This document shows, piece by piece, positions 1 through 8,554 of a stretch of DNA of 64,000 nt (the first letter of the stretch is position 1; each line of letters opens with the position of its first letter). Under the pieces are notes generated by a model, which was not told where the DNA came from, did no database searches, and worked only from the letters and a program-made list of their open reading frames with translations. The position numbers were made by a program, and so were the translations under genes. Origin of the DNA: Bacteroidales bacterium UBA3844 (GTDB lineage Bacteria > Bacteroidota > Bacteroidia > Bacteroidales > Paludibacteraceae); contig DGHQ01000060.1 in the NCBI GenBank assembly GCA_002392915.1, forward strand, positions 1 through 64,000. Reading direction: 5' to 3'.

Positions 1-75
1 CCATCGGCACATCAGCAAAGCGAGTGGCACTACCGGCACATCAGCGAAGCGAAGTGGCACTACCGGCGACATGGG
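1..75. repeat. Short direct repeats at the window edge
   Basis: Two consecutive copies of a roughly 30-bp unit beginning CGGCACATCAGC and containing AGTGGCACTAC, plus the start of a third, run off the left edge. The reverse complement (GTAGTGCCACTTCGCTTCG) resembles the core of the 76-bp array at 11098-11381, so both may belong to one repeat family. The rest of the interval up to the first gene (76-258) shows nothing I recognise. Confidence 0.6.
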
Positions 76-258
76 TATAACTACCACTATAAGAGAGGAA
101 TAAATCTAAGCCGACACAAACAAATCAGGGATGCAAGTTTCCACTTTACAGCTTCAACTACATCCCCTATTAAAATATCGACTTCTATACAAAACCATCC
201 ATTTTTCTGTCGAATGGCATATTTTTGTAAGCAGATATCAACAATTCGCATAGGATTA

Positions 259-1053
259 TCAACATTTCAGCTTACTCGCCCACCCTTGGTTCAACAGCAT
301 CTCCATTGCCGCCTCATAACCAATCTTGTAGATTTCGTCTGCTTTATCTGTTCCAAACATGCCATATTTGCATGCTTTCTCAGTGTTGATTATCATATCA
401 CAGACAGCCTTCTCCGACTCTGTGCTGCTTCCGTTTATCACAAGGTCGAACACACGGTTGGACACAGATGCTATTCCCGTCGTCACCTCTTGACGGCATA
501 TCGGATTGACATGAATTCCCACCAAATGTTCACAATCTTCTCGCAATACAGTAGCCGCAATGTTGCTCATTATTCCACCGTCGATATATAATTTTCCGTC
601 AATCTTGACCGGATTAAACAACAATGGAACACTGGATGAGGCTATAAGCGGCTCGATAAGTTCACCTGAAGAAAAATATGCCGTATGTCCTTCTATCAAA
701 TCTGTGGCTGAAACAACAATAGGTATATTCAAATCCTCAAACGTGCGTGAACGCATCATATTCTTCAATTTCTCCTTAAACGGACGGACAGCGGTCAGTC
801 CGCCACCCTTCCCCTTAAAAATATTGAAATTGAAGTCGACCATATCAAAAAACTTCGCTTTCTTGAAAAAAGCAAGGATTTGCTCCACAGAATTTCCATC
901 CGCATACAATGCGGCGATGAGAGATCCTGCGCTCACTCCCGACATCACGTTTATCTCGATGTCATTCTCCTCGAATGCCTTTATTGCACCCAAGTGAGCG
1001 AGACCCTTTACTGAGCCTCCGCTTAATGCCAAACCAACTTTATACTTCCTCAT
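259..1053 (-). CDS. Patatin-like phospholipase
   Basis: A cytoplasmic patatin-family lipid acyl hydrolase of 264 residues, the usual size for short bacterial single-domain members. Visible motifs are the oxyanion-hole glycine motif SGGSVKG (residues 11-17), the nucleophile elbow GVSAG with Ser41, and the catalytic-dyad Asp in YIDGGIMSN (Asp158). There is no signal peptide or outer-membrane barrel, so this is not the RssA/PlpD two-domain type. It is the last gene of a minus-strand run, 50 bp beyond the carboxylesterase stop, and could be cotranscribed with it. Family membership is clear; the lipid substrate cannot be told from sequence. Confidence 0.9.
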   Translation of the reverse strand: MRKYKVGLALSGGSVKGLAHLGAIKAFEENDIEINVMSGVSAGSLIAALYADGNSVEQILAFFKKAKFFDMVDFNFNIFKGKGGGLTAVRPFKEKLKNMMRSRTFEDLNIPIVVSATDLIEGHTAYFSSGELIEPLIASSSVPLLFNPVKIDGKLYIDGGIMSNIAATVLREDCEHLVGIHVNPICRQEVTTGIASVSNRVFDLVINGSSTESEKAVCDMIINTEKACKYGMFGTDKADEIYKIGYEAAMEMLLNQGWASKLKC

Positions 1054-1103
1054 ACCCTATCTCTAAACTCTAACCTAAAATAAATTCTCCGCTGTAAAAG
1101 TGG

Positions 1104-2624
1104 TTATTTTCTAACAAAAAAATGTCGTTCTCCTTGAAGCTTCTGCATCGTCTCAACATCCTGATCTTTTATGCAAGAATCCGTTTTTCCGAAATTCATG
1201 CAGTTTCTATCTGTCGACGTGTATTTACTCCACACCACATCCATAGGATGATCACCATCGTTGGCATAGTTAGGATTTCCACTCCAAATGAAATTACCCC
1301 AGTATTTACGCATTCGTTTGCCCACTGCTGCAGCTGTAGTTTGATCTCCCAAATACAACGGCATTCTGAACCACGGCTTCATATTTCCGAATAGAAGAGG
1401 CAACTCCGCCACATGACACGCGCCCCATCCAAACAAACGGAAGATTACAGGAGCATAATTGAACTGATATACATAAACGGGATTGTTGACCGAGATCGCA
1501 TCCGCCACATTATATTTCTGTACCTTGTACATGATATCGCCTGCAATATCACAGAAATCACGTGTCTTAGGATTCTTCGAGTATGCATCTAAAACCTTCT
1601 GACGATATTCTTCCGGGAAACTTGGGAATATTCTCTTCATCACCTCGTCTCGTTTGAATCCTTTCATCACTTTTCCGAACACTCTTGCCTCGTTGGCATT
1701 TGATCCAATCAAAATCGGCTTTCCTAAATCAGCGAATGATGATGTCGACGGAAATTCTTTTAAATATTCGCCATCCACAACTGGGTTGACGCTGCAAATT
1801 CCGAATTTTCTCTCCCTTACGTAACCATCAATAGATTCTACAACTTTTGTAAGCTGTTTATAGTTGTACTTATTGATCTCATCAATATTAGTGACCCCTG
1901 CAAATTCCAAATATTTCTTAGCAATTTCAGTAGCCTCCTCTGGAGTGTAAAATGATTCCAGACAAGCACTTTGGGAAATAACTTTGTGGAATAGATCCTT
2001 GGCCGACGGCACACACATCATCGCAACAGCAAGCGCAGCTCCTGCCGACTCTCCCCACAATGTCACATTATTAACATCTCCACCATAGCTGTCGATATTG
2101 CGTCTCACCCAACGCAATGCCATCTCACAATCCTTAAGTCCAAGATTTGACTCAAACTTGTCTGATATACCAGTCAGATACAAGAATCCATGCAGTCCAA
2201 GACGGTAATTTATTGTGACTACAATACAACTGTTCTCTACAGCGAACGTCTCCGCATCATACAAACCCCGTTTTCCATGCTTCGCAACAGTACCTCTGCA
2301 TCCTCCATGCACATAAGAACCGCCAAACAACCATACCACAACTGGAAGTTTGATACCAAGCGATACACATTTAGGAACATATACATTCAGATACAAACAA
2401 TCCTCACTGCAACCAAAGTACATAGGATGCTGGATAGGATCGTTGGCAAACTTAGTGGCATCAAGTTCACCAAACCATTCTAGCTTCTCAATCGGAGCCT
2501 TAAACTGTAGATTTCCTACAGGAGCTTCTGCATAAGGCACGCCAAGATATTTCATGCAAGAATCTTTTAAGCGGCCTTTTACTTTGCCTTGCGGGGTTAT
2601 AAGTACAAAATTATCCATAATCAC
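1104..2624 (-). CDS. Type B carboxylesterase
   Basis: An alpha/beta-hydrolase of the carboxylesterase type B family, 506 residues, close to the family norm. It shows the family signature EDCLYLNVYVP (residues 75-85), the oxyanion region LFGGSYVHGG, and the nucleophile elbow GESAGA with Ser193. A catalytic His is likely in the GACHVAELPLLFG segment near residue 405. No signal peptide is evident, so it is probably cytoplasmic. Translation could start at Met1 or Met3 of MIMDN. It lies 15 bp downstream of the RNA methyltransferase gene, suggesting cotranscription. The natural ester substrate is unknown. Confidence 0.88.
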   Translation of the reverse strand: MIMDNFVLITPQGKVKGRLKDSCMKYLGVPYAEAPVGNLQFKAPIEKLEWFGELDATKFANDPIQHPMYFGCSEDCLYLNVYVPKCVSLGIKLPVVVWLFGGSYVHGGCRGTVAKHGKRGLYDAETFAVENSCIVVTINYRLGLHGFLYLTGISDKFESNLGLKDCEMALRWVRRNIDSYGGDVNNVTLWGESAGAALAVAMMCVPSAKDLFHKVISQSACLESFYTPEEATEIAKKYLEFAGVTNIDEINKYNYKQLTKVVESIDGYVRERKFGICSVNPVVDGEYLKEFPSTSSFADLGKPILIGSNANEARVFGKVMKGFKRDEVMKRIFPSFPEEYRQKVLDAYSKNPKTRDFCDIAGDIMYKVQKYNVADAISVNNPVYVYQFNYAPVIFRLFGWGACHVAELPLLFGNMKPWFRMPLYLGDQTTAAAVGKRMRKYWGNFIWSGNPNYANDGDHPMDVVWSKYTSTDRNCMNFGKTDSCIKDQDVETMQKLQGERHFFVRK

Positions 2625-2639
2625 TGCAATATTTTAGGT

Positions 2640-3395
2640 TTATCTGCGACGGAATTCCGCACAGACAATCGCTGTAGCCACCGACACATTCAATGATTCT
2701 GATGTCGGCACTCCAACAGGATAGTTAGGAATATATAGACGGTGGTCCGACATCTTGTCAATCTCTGAAGTAACACCATTACCTTCGTTACCCATGACAA
2801 TGACTCCATTCGATGTCAATTCCGTCTCATACATATTTTTTCCATCCAAAAAAGTGCCATAAATCGGCATCTTATATTTATCTTTCAATGTCTGCAAAGT
2901 AGACGGCAAGTCGACATAACTTACTGATACCCTTGCTATTGCACCCATTGTAGCCTGGATGGTTTTTGGATTATACACATCAGCTGTCTGCTGTGAGCAA
3001 AGCACAGTGTTGATTCCGAACCAGTCTGCAATCCTCAAAATCGTGCCGACATTCCCTGGATCCTGCACTCCGTCGAGAGCCAACACCAAAGATTTGGAAA
3101 TCGACGCGAAATCAAGTTTACGCTGAGGCATTTTCAACAATGCCAACGCTTTGGGCGGCGACTGCAACTGCGTCATCTTTTCTATTTCAGCATGAGTCGC
3201 CATCTCGACATGTGATTTTGTCAAACTTTTGATTTCATCGTATGCCTCTTCCGTGGCACAAACATACTCAGCTTCAAAATACGGAAGGATATCACGCAGA
3301 ATCTTCACACCTTCTGCCAAAAACAGTTTATGCTCATCCCGCGTCTTCTTCTTTCCAAAAGAATAGACAAATTTTATCTGACCCTTTGAAATCAC
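2640..3395 (-). CDS. TrmH/SpoU-family RNA 2'-O-methyltransferase
   Basis: A SPOUT-class SAM-dependent RNA ribose methyltransferase, 251 residues. The N-terminal third has the substrate-binding arrangement typical of RlmB/TrmH relatives. The C-terminal knot domain has the conserved segments LALDGVQDPGNVGTI (motif 1), VMGNEGNGV (motif 2) and LYIPNYPVGVPTSESLNVSVA (motif 3), which form the trefoil knot and the SAM pocket. It most likely modifies rRNA or tRNA. The exact nucleotide cannot be assigned. It sits between two lipoprotein genes and a carboxylesterase on the same strand. Confidence 0.9.
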   Translation of the reverse strand: MISKGQIKFVYSFGKKKTRDEHKLFLAEGVKILRDILPYFEAEYVCATEEAYDEIKSLTKSHVEMATHAEIEKMTQLQSPPKALALLKMPQRKLDFASISKSLVLALDGVQDPGNVGTILRIADWFGINTVLCSQQTADVYNPKTIQATMGAIARVSVSYVDLPSTLQTLKDKYKMPIYGTFLDGKNMYETELTSNGVIVMGNEGNGVTSEIDKMSDHRLYIPNYPVGVPTSESLNVSVATAIVCAEFRRR

Positions 3396-3457
3396 TTCCG
3401 AAACGTTTTAAACTTATACTTGAGAAACTACGCGTAAAAGAGTTGTAAATCAACACT

Positions 3458-4030
3458 CTACTCTACATTAACAAGTCGGATATCATACAACATAGGAAGA
3501 TATTTCAAATCTTTTGATGTATATCCACCTTCTAAAGAAGAATTATATTTATTACCAATCTTAAACGACACGACAGCTTCACACTTTCCTCCCTTATTCA
3601 AATACATTAAAGATTCCTGAAATCCCTCTCCATATAATTCTGATGAACTTCCTGTCAAAAATAATTTAACAGGATTCGGAGAATTCTCCTCCATGGCACT
3701 ATAGATTTTTTGATCTTTCAAATCTTTGGCTAAATATCGAAAATAAACAGTAGCAGAAACTTTAGGCTTTGCTGCTGTTGTGTCTCCTAGCGACACCTGA
3801 TGATAATAGAGGCCAGAAGATGTACGGTAGAAAATCTTTCTATTGTTGGAATCCAACCATTCTCCAGAAACAGTCTCTGGTTTTTCATGCACAATGACTG
3901 CATTTATATCCTTGAAATACTTGTCGATAGCCTCATTCTCTGCATCTACGTAATCAGCAAAAGTATCCGTTTTACAAGACCAAAACGACAATGATGCCAC
4001 CAAAAGTATAATCACGTTTTTCAAATTCAT
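3458..4030 (-). CDS. DUF4827 lipoprotein (FKBP-like)
   Basis: A 190-residue exported lipoprotein. The N-terminus has a short hydrophobic stretch ending in the lipobox-like SFWSCK, so Cys19 is the probable lipidation site. The body (FADYVDAENEAIDKYFK, then SLGDTTAAKPKVSATVYFRY) resembles DUF4827, a Bacteroidales family that looks like a diverged FKBP fold. It follows a true FKBP-type lipoprotein gene by 10 bp, in the same orientation, suggesting a shared transcript and a joint role in envelope protein folding. Residues of a classical FKBP active site are not obvious, so enzymatic activity is doubtful. Confidence 0.75.
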   Translation of the reverse strand: MNLKNVIILLVASLSFWSCKTDTFADYVDAENEAIDKYFKDINAVIVHEKPETVSGEWLDSNNRKIFYRTSSGLYYHQVSLGDTTAAKPKVSATVYFRYLAKDLKDQKIYSAMEENSPNPVKLFLTGSSSELYGEGFQESLMYLNKGGKCEAVVSFKIGNKYNSSLEGGYTSKDLKYLPMLYDIRLVNVE

Positions 4031-4040
4031 ATCTTATATA

Positions 4041-4580
4041 TTATTTCTTTTGTATATCAACAACCATTAAAGTAATGCGGCAATAGATTGGAGTACGAGA
4101 AGCTATACACTGCCCTTTTCCCACTATGCCATAAGCCAAATATGACGGAATGATAAATTCTCCCGTCTCTCCCTGATGAAGCATCAAGACTGCCTCGTCC
4201 ATACCTCTCGGAATGTCTCCAGTGCCGATAGTTACGATCTCAGTGCAGTCTGTATAATTGCCACAAAACTCCGTCGCATCAAATGCTCTCAACGAATATG
4301 TAATTTTCACACCCTGCTGATTCTTAGCCATCTCTCCACTTGGATTGGATGCGAGAATCTTATATCTGATTCCTATGTTTGTTGTGTCCAGATCCAACTT
4401 CATAGAGTCGACATACTGGCGTATATACTCATTCTCAATATCCACCAGTCCTCGGTTTGCCTCCATTATATTGGCTTCTGTATAGTCGACAGGTTTTTTG
4501 TTCATCGGCACTTGTGCTGGCTTCTCAGCACACGCGACACACAGACAGGCAAGTATAAAAATTACAATCTTCTTGATCAT
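4041..4580 (-). CDS. FKBP-type peptidyl-prolyl isomerase lipoprotein
   Basis: A 179-residue FKBP-type prolyl cis-trans isomerase with a lipoprotein signal (ILACLCVACAEK; lipidated Cys about residue 17). The FKBP core is at residues 75-177, with GDIPRGMDEAVLMLHQGE followed by FIIPSYLAYG, the usual substrate-pocket region. It resembles the GldI-like PPIases of Bacteroidota, which act in the periplasm. Its start overlaps the end of nrnA by 4 nt, indicating translational coupling, and the DUF4827 gene follows after 10 bp. An association with gliding or type IX secretion is inference only. Confidence 0.85.
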   Translation of the reverse strand: MIKKIVIFILACLCVACAEKPAQVPMNKKPVDYTEANIMEANRGLVDIENEYIRQYVDSMKLDLDTTNIGIRYKILASNPSGEMAKNQQGVKITYSLRAFDATEFCGNYTDCTEIVTIGTGDIPRGMDEAVLMLHQGETGEFIIPSYLAYGIVGKGQCIASRTPIYCRITLMVVDIQKK

Positions 4581-5632
4581 TTGTATTCCTCTTTACTTAA
4601 CTCCTGATCAATCATCGCCTTATAGTTAGGCAAAGCGGCATTAAACTTTTTGATAGCCTCGTCGAGAGACATATCAGATGTCGATGCACCAGCAGCATTC
4701 ACATGTCCGCCTCCATCAAACAATTCTGCCGCAATGTCGTTTACCCTCACGTCGCCACGTGAACGAAAAGAGATCTTGACTTTGCCATCCTCCTCCTTGA
4801 AGAATGCAGACAAAACGACTCCCTTGATAGACAACGGAATATTCACGAATCCCTCAGAATCACCCTTCTGATAGTTGAAACGTGTAAGCTCTTCTTGCGT
4901 AAGAGACATTACACTGACACCCATCTTCTCGTCGACAATCATCTTCTCACTCAAAGCGTAACCCTCTAGCTTCAATCGACTTACCGAGAAATTACTGTTG
5001 ATTCTGCGGTAGATATAATCCTTGTCAATTTCCTTCTTAAGCAACTCCGAAATAATTGTATATATTTCGGGAGAATTTGAATTATATGTGAAAGCTCCGG
5101 TGTCTGTCATCATACCTGTGTAGACACACGTTGCAATTTTCTTCTCTATCTCAGGAGCATATCCCATTCTGCAGATAAGACGGAATATCATCTCCGACGT
5201 AGACGAGATATTAGGATAAGATATGATTACATCAGCGAAATTTCCAGGATTAGTGTGATGGTCGATCATCACTTTCTGAGCCTTCGCATCAGCAACGTCT
5301 ATACCCATGGCATCTATTCTCGACAAAGTATTGAAATCCAATGCCAAAATCAAATCAGCCTTGACTATCAATTCCTTACAAATCTTTGTCTGATCTTTGT
5401 AAACAAGAATCTCATCTGCTGCTGGAAGCCATTTCAAAAAGCCTGGCATTTCATTTGGAACAATCACTACTGCTCCTTTACCAAGTTGACGCAAGAAATG
5501 GCATATTGCCAATGATGAACCAATTGCGTCGCCATCTGGAGATACATGTGTTGTGATAACCACGTTCTCTGCGTCCAAAATCCTTTCTTTCGCTGCTTGA
5601 ATAAGCGCCTCGTCAATAATTTTAGTAATCAT
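4577..5632 (-). CDS. nrnA: DHH-family phosphoesterase (NrnA type)
   Basis: A bifunctional oligoribonuclease/pAp-phosphatase of the DHH superfamily, 351 residues, the normal NrnA length. The N-terminal DHH domain shows HVSPDGDAIGSS (residues 29-40) and MIDHHTNPG (about residue 140), supplying metal ligands. The C-terminal DHHA1 domain shows SFRSRGDVRVND and DGGGHVNAAG. It degrades short RNAs and 3'-phosphoadenosine 5'-phosphate in the cytoplasm. It is the first gene of a minus-strand operon with FKBP and DUF4827 genes, and a promoter-like sequence sits 22-55 bp upstream of the start. Confidence 0.93.
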   Translation of the reverse strand: MITKIIDEALIQAAKERILDAENVVITTHVSPDGDAIGSSLAICHFLRQLGKGAVVIVPNEMPGFLKWLPAADEILVYKDQTKICKELIVKADLILALDFNTLSRIDAMGIDVADAKAQKVMIDHHTNPGNFADVIISYPNISSTSEMIFRLICRMGYAPEIEKKIATCVYTGMMTDTGAFTYNSNSPEIYTIISELLKKEIDKDYIYRRINSNFSVSRLKLEGYALSEKMIVDEKMGVSVMSLTQEELTRFNYQKGDSEGFVNIPLSIKGVVLSAFFKEEDGKVKISFRSRGDVRVNDIAAELFDGGGHVNAAGASTSDMSLDEAIKKFNAALPNYKAMIDQELSKEEYK

Positions 5633-5653
5633 ATTACCCCCTTTTTACGAGTG

Positions 5654-5686
5654 CAAAATTAATAAAATATTCGCAATGTTTGACAA
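5654..5686 (-). promoter_or_regulatory. Bacteroidota-type promoter of nrnA
   Basis: Read on the minus strand, TAATTTTG (5661-5654) matches the TAnnTTTG -7 element, with TTG (5686-5684) 22 bp upstream as the -33 element. It is placed for a transcript with a leader of roughly 15 nt before the nrnA start. Confidence 0.55.
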
Positions 5687-5750
5687 CATCAATATTAATA
5701 TATTTAACACAATCAGTCTTCATTCTTCGTCAACTGTCTTCTGCATCCGT

Positions 5751-7010
5751 TTACCGCCTTACGCCATATCTCCACATCCATGATCCTGACCGTAACATCA
5801 GCGACAACATGATTGGATAAAAGGCAGGATGGAAACTCTGCAAACATGTATGCTTTGTGAAATAGTCGTTGTCCGCCCAAATCCATACATCTGATACCAA
5901 CGCCATTAGCAATGCTATCGTCACCGATCCTAACACAAAAATATGAAAATACTTCAATGCCGGTCTGAATCTTTTCACTAAGCATAATACTGGGAACAAC
6001 AGATATAATGGACTGAAAAACAAAATATTATAATTCGGAAACACACAAGCATGTTCTGATACAAACGATAAGAAGAAGACTAAGATGCCTAAGATTCCAT
6101 ACAAAGAATAGAATGCAGAATCAAACCATATATAATCGTCTTTCTTGCGTCTATAATAAAATATAGTATGAGCGACAACCAATAGGAACATCACCCAAAA
6201 CACAATATTTGGAGTAAACAATGTCCACTGACATTCGCTTTTTGTATCAGAACGATGCAGAAAATTGTCACTCACGACCAATGGTCTGCGGTTGCCCAAA
6301 GAATCCACTATCTCAGCTCGTGTAAACACTTCGTGCATATGCACAGGCTCAAACATACGCAGTGAATCTGTCATATTGCGGTCGGTCGGCTCTCCCAGAC
6401 ATATATATATACCGAAATTGAACCATGGCGAATTGCTTAACCTATCCTCTATATTCTGACGGTAAGACTGCGCTGTCAACGTATCGTCTGTGAAATGATA
6501 ATCTATGGTTCCGTTGACACATTTCTCTAACATCAGACGTGGACGTGTGGCACAATTGTCGAAAAAGAAACTATACCTGTATACACAATTTTCCGACATT
6601 TCATTCACCTGCAATGCTTTATCCAGACGGTCAACCTCTTCGTCTGTCAAATTCAGCACAGCTTCTCGTACAGATACTTTCTTATATTTAACGGCTTCTC
6701 TAAAAGAGTATTTGAATGGTTGCGAACCAACCATGTAATCGGTCCTGCCCAATACAAAATTGTATACGAATTTTGTATAGTCGCCAAAACTGAACAGTCC
6801 GTAATTGTAGATCCAGTCATCACAAAACGGATCTTTCTCTGACCTAAATGCAGGAGTCACTCTTAATGCAGAATGTCCCCACGCTGTATAAACAGTCTTC
6901 TCCGTCTGGTAGTGAGTCACCAAACTGAAAACTGATTTTTCGGCATGAGTTGTCAACGACATCACAGTCAACAACATGGTAATCAGATATTTGATATATT
7001 TTTTTGGCAT
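5751..7010 (-). CDS. DUF4105 (Lnb N-terminal-like) membrane protein
   Basis: A membrane protein of the DUF4105 family, common in Bacteroidales. I chose the ATG at 7010 (MPKKYIKYLIT) because it begins a clean signal peptide ending near THAEK; an upstream ATG at 7040 would add ten residues. The periplasmic part (to about residue 260) contains AWGHSALRVTP and FFDNCATRPRLML, the conserved His- and Cys-containing motifs of the family, suggestive of a papain-like enzyme. About five transmembrane helices follow (for example WVMFLLVVAHTIFYY). Biochemical function is not established; a role in envelope lipid or peptide processing is plausible. Confidence 0.8.
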   Translation of the reverse strand: MPKKYIKYLITMLLTVMSLTTHAEKSVFSLVTHYQTEKTVYTAWGHSALRVTPAFRSEKDPFCDDWIYNYGLFSFGDYTKFVYNFVLGRTDYMVGSQPFKYSFREAVKYKKVSVREAVLNLTDEEVDRLDKALQVNEMSENCVYRYSFFFDNCATRPRLMLEKCVNGTIDYHFTDDTLTAQSYRQNIEDRLSNSPWFNFGIYICLGEPTDRNMTDSLRMFEPVHMHEVFTRAEIVDSLGNRRPLVVSDNFLHRSDTKSECQWTLFTPNIVFWVMFLLVVAHTIFYYRRKKDDYIWFDSAFYSLYGILGILVFFLSFVSEHACVFPNYNILFFSPLYLLFPVLCLVKRFRPALKYFHIFVLGSVTIALLMALVSDVWIWADNDYFTKHTCLQSFHPAFYPIMLSLMLRSGSWMWRYGVRR

Positions 7011-7055
7011 ATAGTCAAGCATATAATACTTTACCAGCATAAAGCCAGTACGTCA

Positions 7056-7637
7056 TCATTTTCCTACAAATTTATTTATCTCTGTGTATAGACGCTGCAA
7101 CGGAAGCCCCATTATATTATAGAAACTGCCCTCTATAGACACCACTCCAATATAACCGATCCACTCCTGCACTCCATATGCTCCAGCCTTGTCAAATGGT
7201 TTGTAGTGATCCACATAATACTCTATCTCTTCGTCTTTCAAACGAGCAAATGTCACATACGAGACTGCATAAAACGGATGAGACTTCTCTTTGGTTCGCA
7301 AACAGCAACCAGTGAACACAGCGTGAGTGTTGCCGGAAAAATCCTTCAGCATCTGAATTGCCTCTGCCCTATCCTTTGGCTTGCCATACACCTTACCGTC
7401 AAACCATACTATAGTGTCGGCGGCAATAACTATCGTATTGTCGTCCATCTTCGGCAACATGCTGTCTGCTTTTTTAGTGGCTATATACATCGGTATCTCG
7501 CCACCCAACAATGTATCAGGATAACTCTCATCGTCAGTCAACGGCGATGCACATTCAAAATTCAACTCCAACCCCTTCAACAGCTCTCTGCGTCGTGGCG
7601 ACGTAGACGCTAAAATCACTTTGTAATTTTCTAACAT
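7056..7637 (-). CDS. maf: Maf-family nucleoside triphosphate pyrophosphatase
   Basis: A Maf/YceF/YhdE-type house-cleaning pyrophosphatase that hydrolyses non-canonical or modified (d)NTPs. The diagnostic N-terminal motif ILASTSPRRRELL follows directly after the chosen start (MLENYK); the upstream ATG at 7664 would add nine unconserved residues. Other conserved parts are VIAADTIVWFDGKVYGKP and DKAGAYGVQEW. Length (193 residues) fits the family. It lies just upstream of the DUF4105 gene on the same strand and is probably cotranscribed with it. Confidence 0.92.
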   Translation of the reverse strand: MLENYKVILASTSPRRRELLKGLELNFECASPLTDDESYPDTLLGGEIPMYIATKKADSMLPKMDDNTIVIAADTIVWFDGKVYGKPKDRAEAIQMLKDFSGNTHAVFTGCCLRTKEKSHPFYAVSYVTFARLKDEEIEYYVDHYKPFDKAGAYGVQEWIGYIGVVSIEGSFYNIMGLPLQRLYTEINKFVGK

Positions 7638-7714
7638 TGTATTTTGTATCACTTTATTATGCAAAGAAAACTGAAAAAATTGAATTTATAATTACACATT
7701 TAAAAAATTGAATA

Positions 7715-7722
7715 TAAATTTG
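7715..7722 (+). promoter_or_regulatory. -7 element (TAAATTTG)
   Basis: TAAATTTG matches TAnnTTTG and ends 17 bp before the ATG at 7740. I see no well-spaced TTTG -33 element, so only the -7 part is supported. Confidence 0.4.
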
Positions 7723-7739
7723 CATAAAAAGAACTAAAA

Positions 7740-8498
7740 ATGGCGAATAACAACGAAAACAAGAAAAATAAACAGAGTCTCAACGATATGCTGATGAATA
7801 TTCTGTTCAACATTGTGATTCCGGTAATGATCCTGAAAAAGGTGCCTGAACATTGGGATAATGAAAATGCAGCGGTCGTGGCTCTTTGCGTCGCCTTATC
7901 TTTTCCTATAGGATTTTTCATTTACGACTATATCAAAACCCAAAAAAGCAATTTCATCTCTATCCTTGGATTCATATCTGTCCTGTTGACGGGAGTGATC
8001 GGAATTTTTCAGATTCCAAACGAATATCTTGCCATCAAAGAGGCTTCCGTGCCACTGATAATCATGATTGTATGCATCGTGTCTCTATTCACTCCATTCC
8101 CAGTGGTAGAAAAACTTGTTTACAACGACGCTGTGTTCAATAAAGAACTAATCAACAGCAAATTAGAAGAGAACTACAATTCTGATATGATGCCAAAAGT
8201 GATGAGAAACGCAACTCTAATCGTAGCTGCGTCGTTCCTTCTATCCACAATTCTTAATTATACATTGGCTAAGAAAATCGTGGTGAGCGACCCAATCACT
8301 CAAGCGGCTCAACGCACTCAGGAGATTGGAGACCTAACTTTTTGGAGCTACATATTCATCGCTCTTCCATGCACCATCGTGATGGGTGTTGCCATCTATT
8401 ATATTGTGGCAAAAATATCAAAATTGACCGGACTAAAAACAGAGGAGATGCTCAACGGCGATTTTGAAACCGAAGAAAAAACAACAAATGATAAATAA
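7740..8498 (+). CDS. Multi-pass membrane protein (VC0807-like)
   Basis: A 252-residue integral membrane protein with a lysine/asparagine-rich cytoplasmic N-terminus (MANNNENKKNK) and about six hydrophobic segments, for example ILFNIVIPVMIL, AVVALCVALSFPIGFFIY and FISVLLTGVIGIF. The overall layout, with a conserved early helix ending in the ILKKVPEHW region and a final pair of helices, recalls the VC0807 family of uncharacterised inner-membrane proteins. I assign that only tentatively. It stands alone on the plus strand between maf and murF-alr, with a hairpin repeat (8502-8530) directly after its stop. Confidence 0.7.
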   Translation: MANNNENKKNKQSLNDMLMNILFNIVIPVMILKKVPEHWDNENAAVVALCVALSFPIGFFIYDYIKTQKSNFISILGFISVLLTGVIGIFQIPNEYLAIKEASVPLIIMIVCIVSLFTPFPVVEKLVYNDAVFNKELINSKLEENYNSDMMPKVMRNATLIVAASFLLSTILNYTLAKKIVVSDPITQAAQRTQEIGDLTFWSYIFIALPCTIVMGVAIYYIVAKISKLTGLKTEEMLNGDFETEEKTTNDK

Positions 8499-8501
8499 TC
8501 T

Positions 8502-8530
8502 GTAGAGACGTCGTGATACGGCGTCTCTAC
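8502..8530 (+). terminator. GTAGAGACG-type hairpin after the membrane gene
   Basis: GTAGAGACG (8502-8510) and CGTCTCTAC (8522-8530) are exact reverse complements separated by 11 bp. This is a member of the hairpin family seen at several gene ends in the window. There is no strong T-run, so termination is uncertain. Its end overlaps the false upstream start of murF-alr. Confidence 0.5.
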
Positions 8531-8554
8531 ATTAATTTTATACAAAGGACAACA

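Noticed and set aside
5713..5985. A 90-codon minus-strand frame over the 3' end of the DUF4105 gene
   Set aside because: It lies in another frame within a gene whose C-terminal helices are convincing; no start signal or family.
8513..8554. Upstream ATG extending MurF-Alr by 14 residues
   Set aside because: The extension translates part of a hairpin repeat, and MANSLTAKEI at 8555 is the natural MurF N-terminus.
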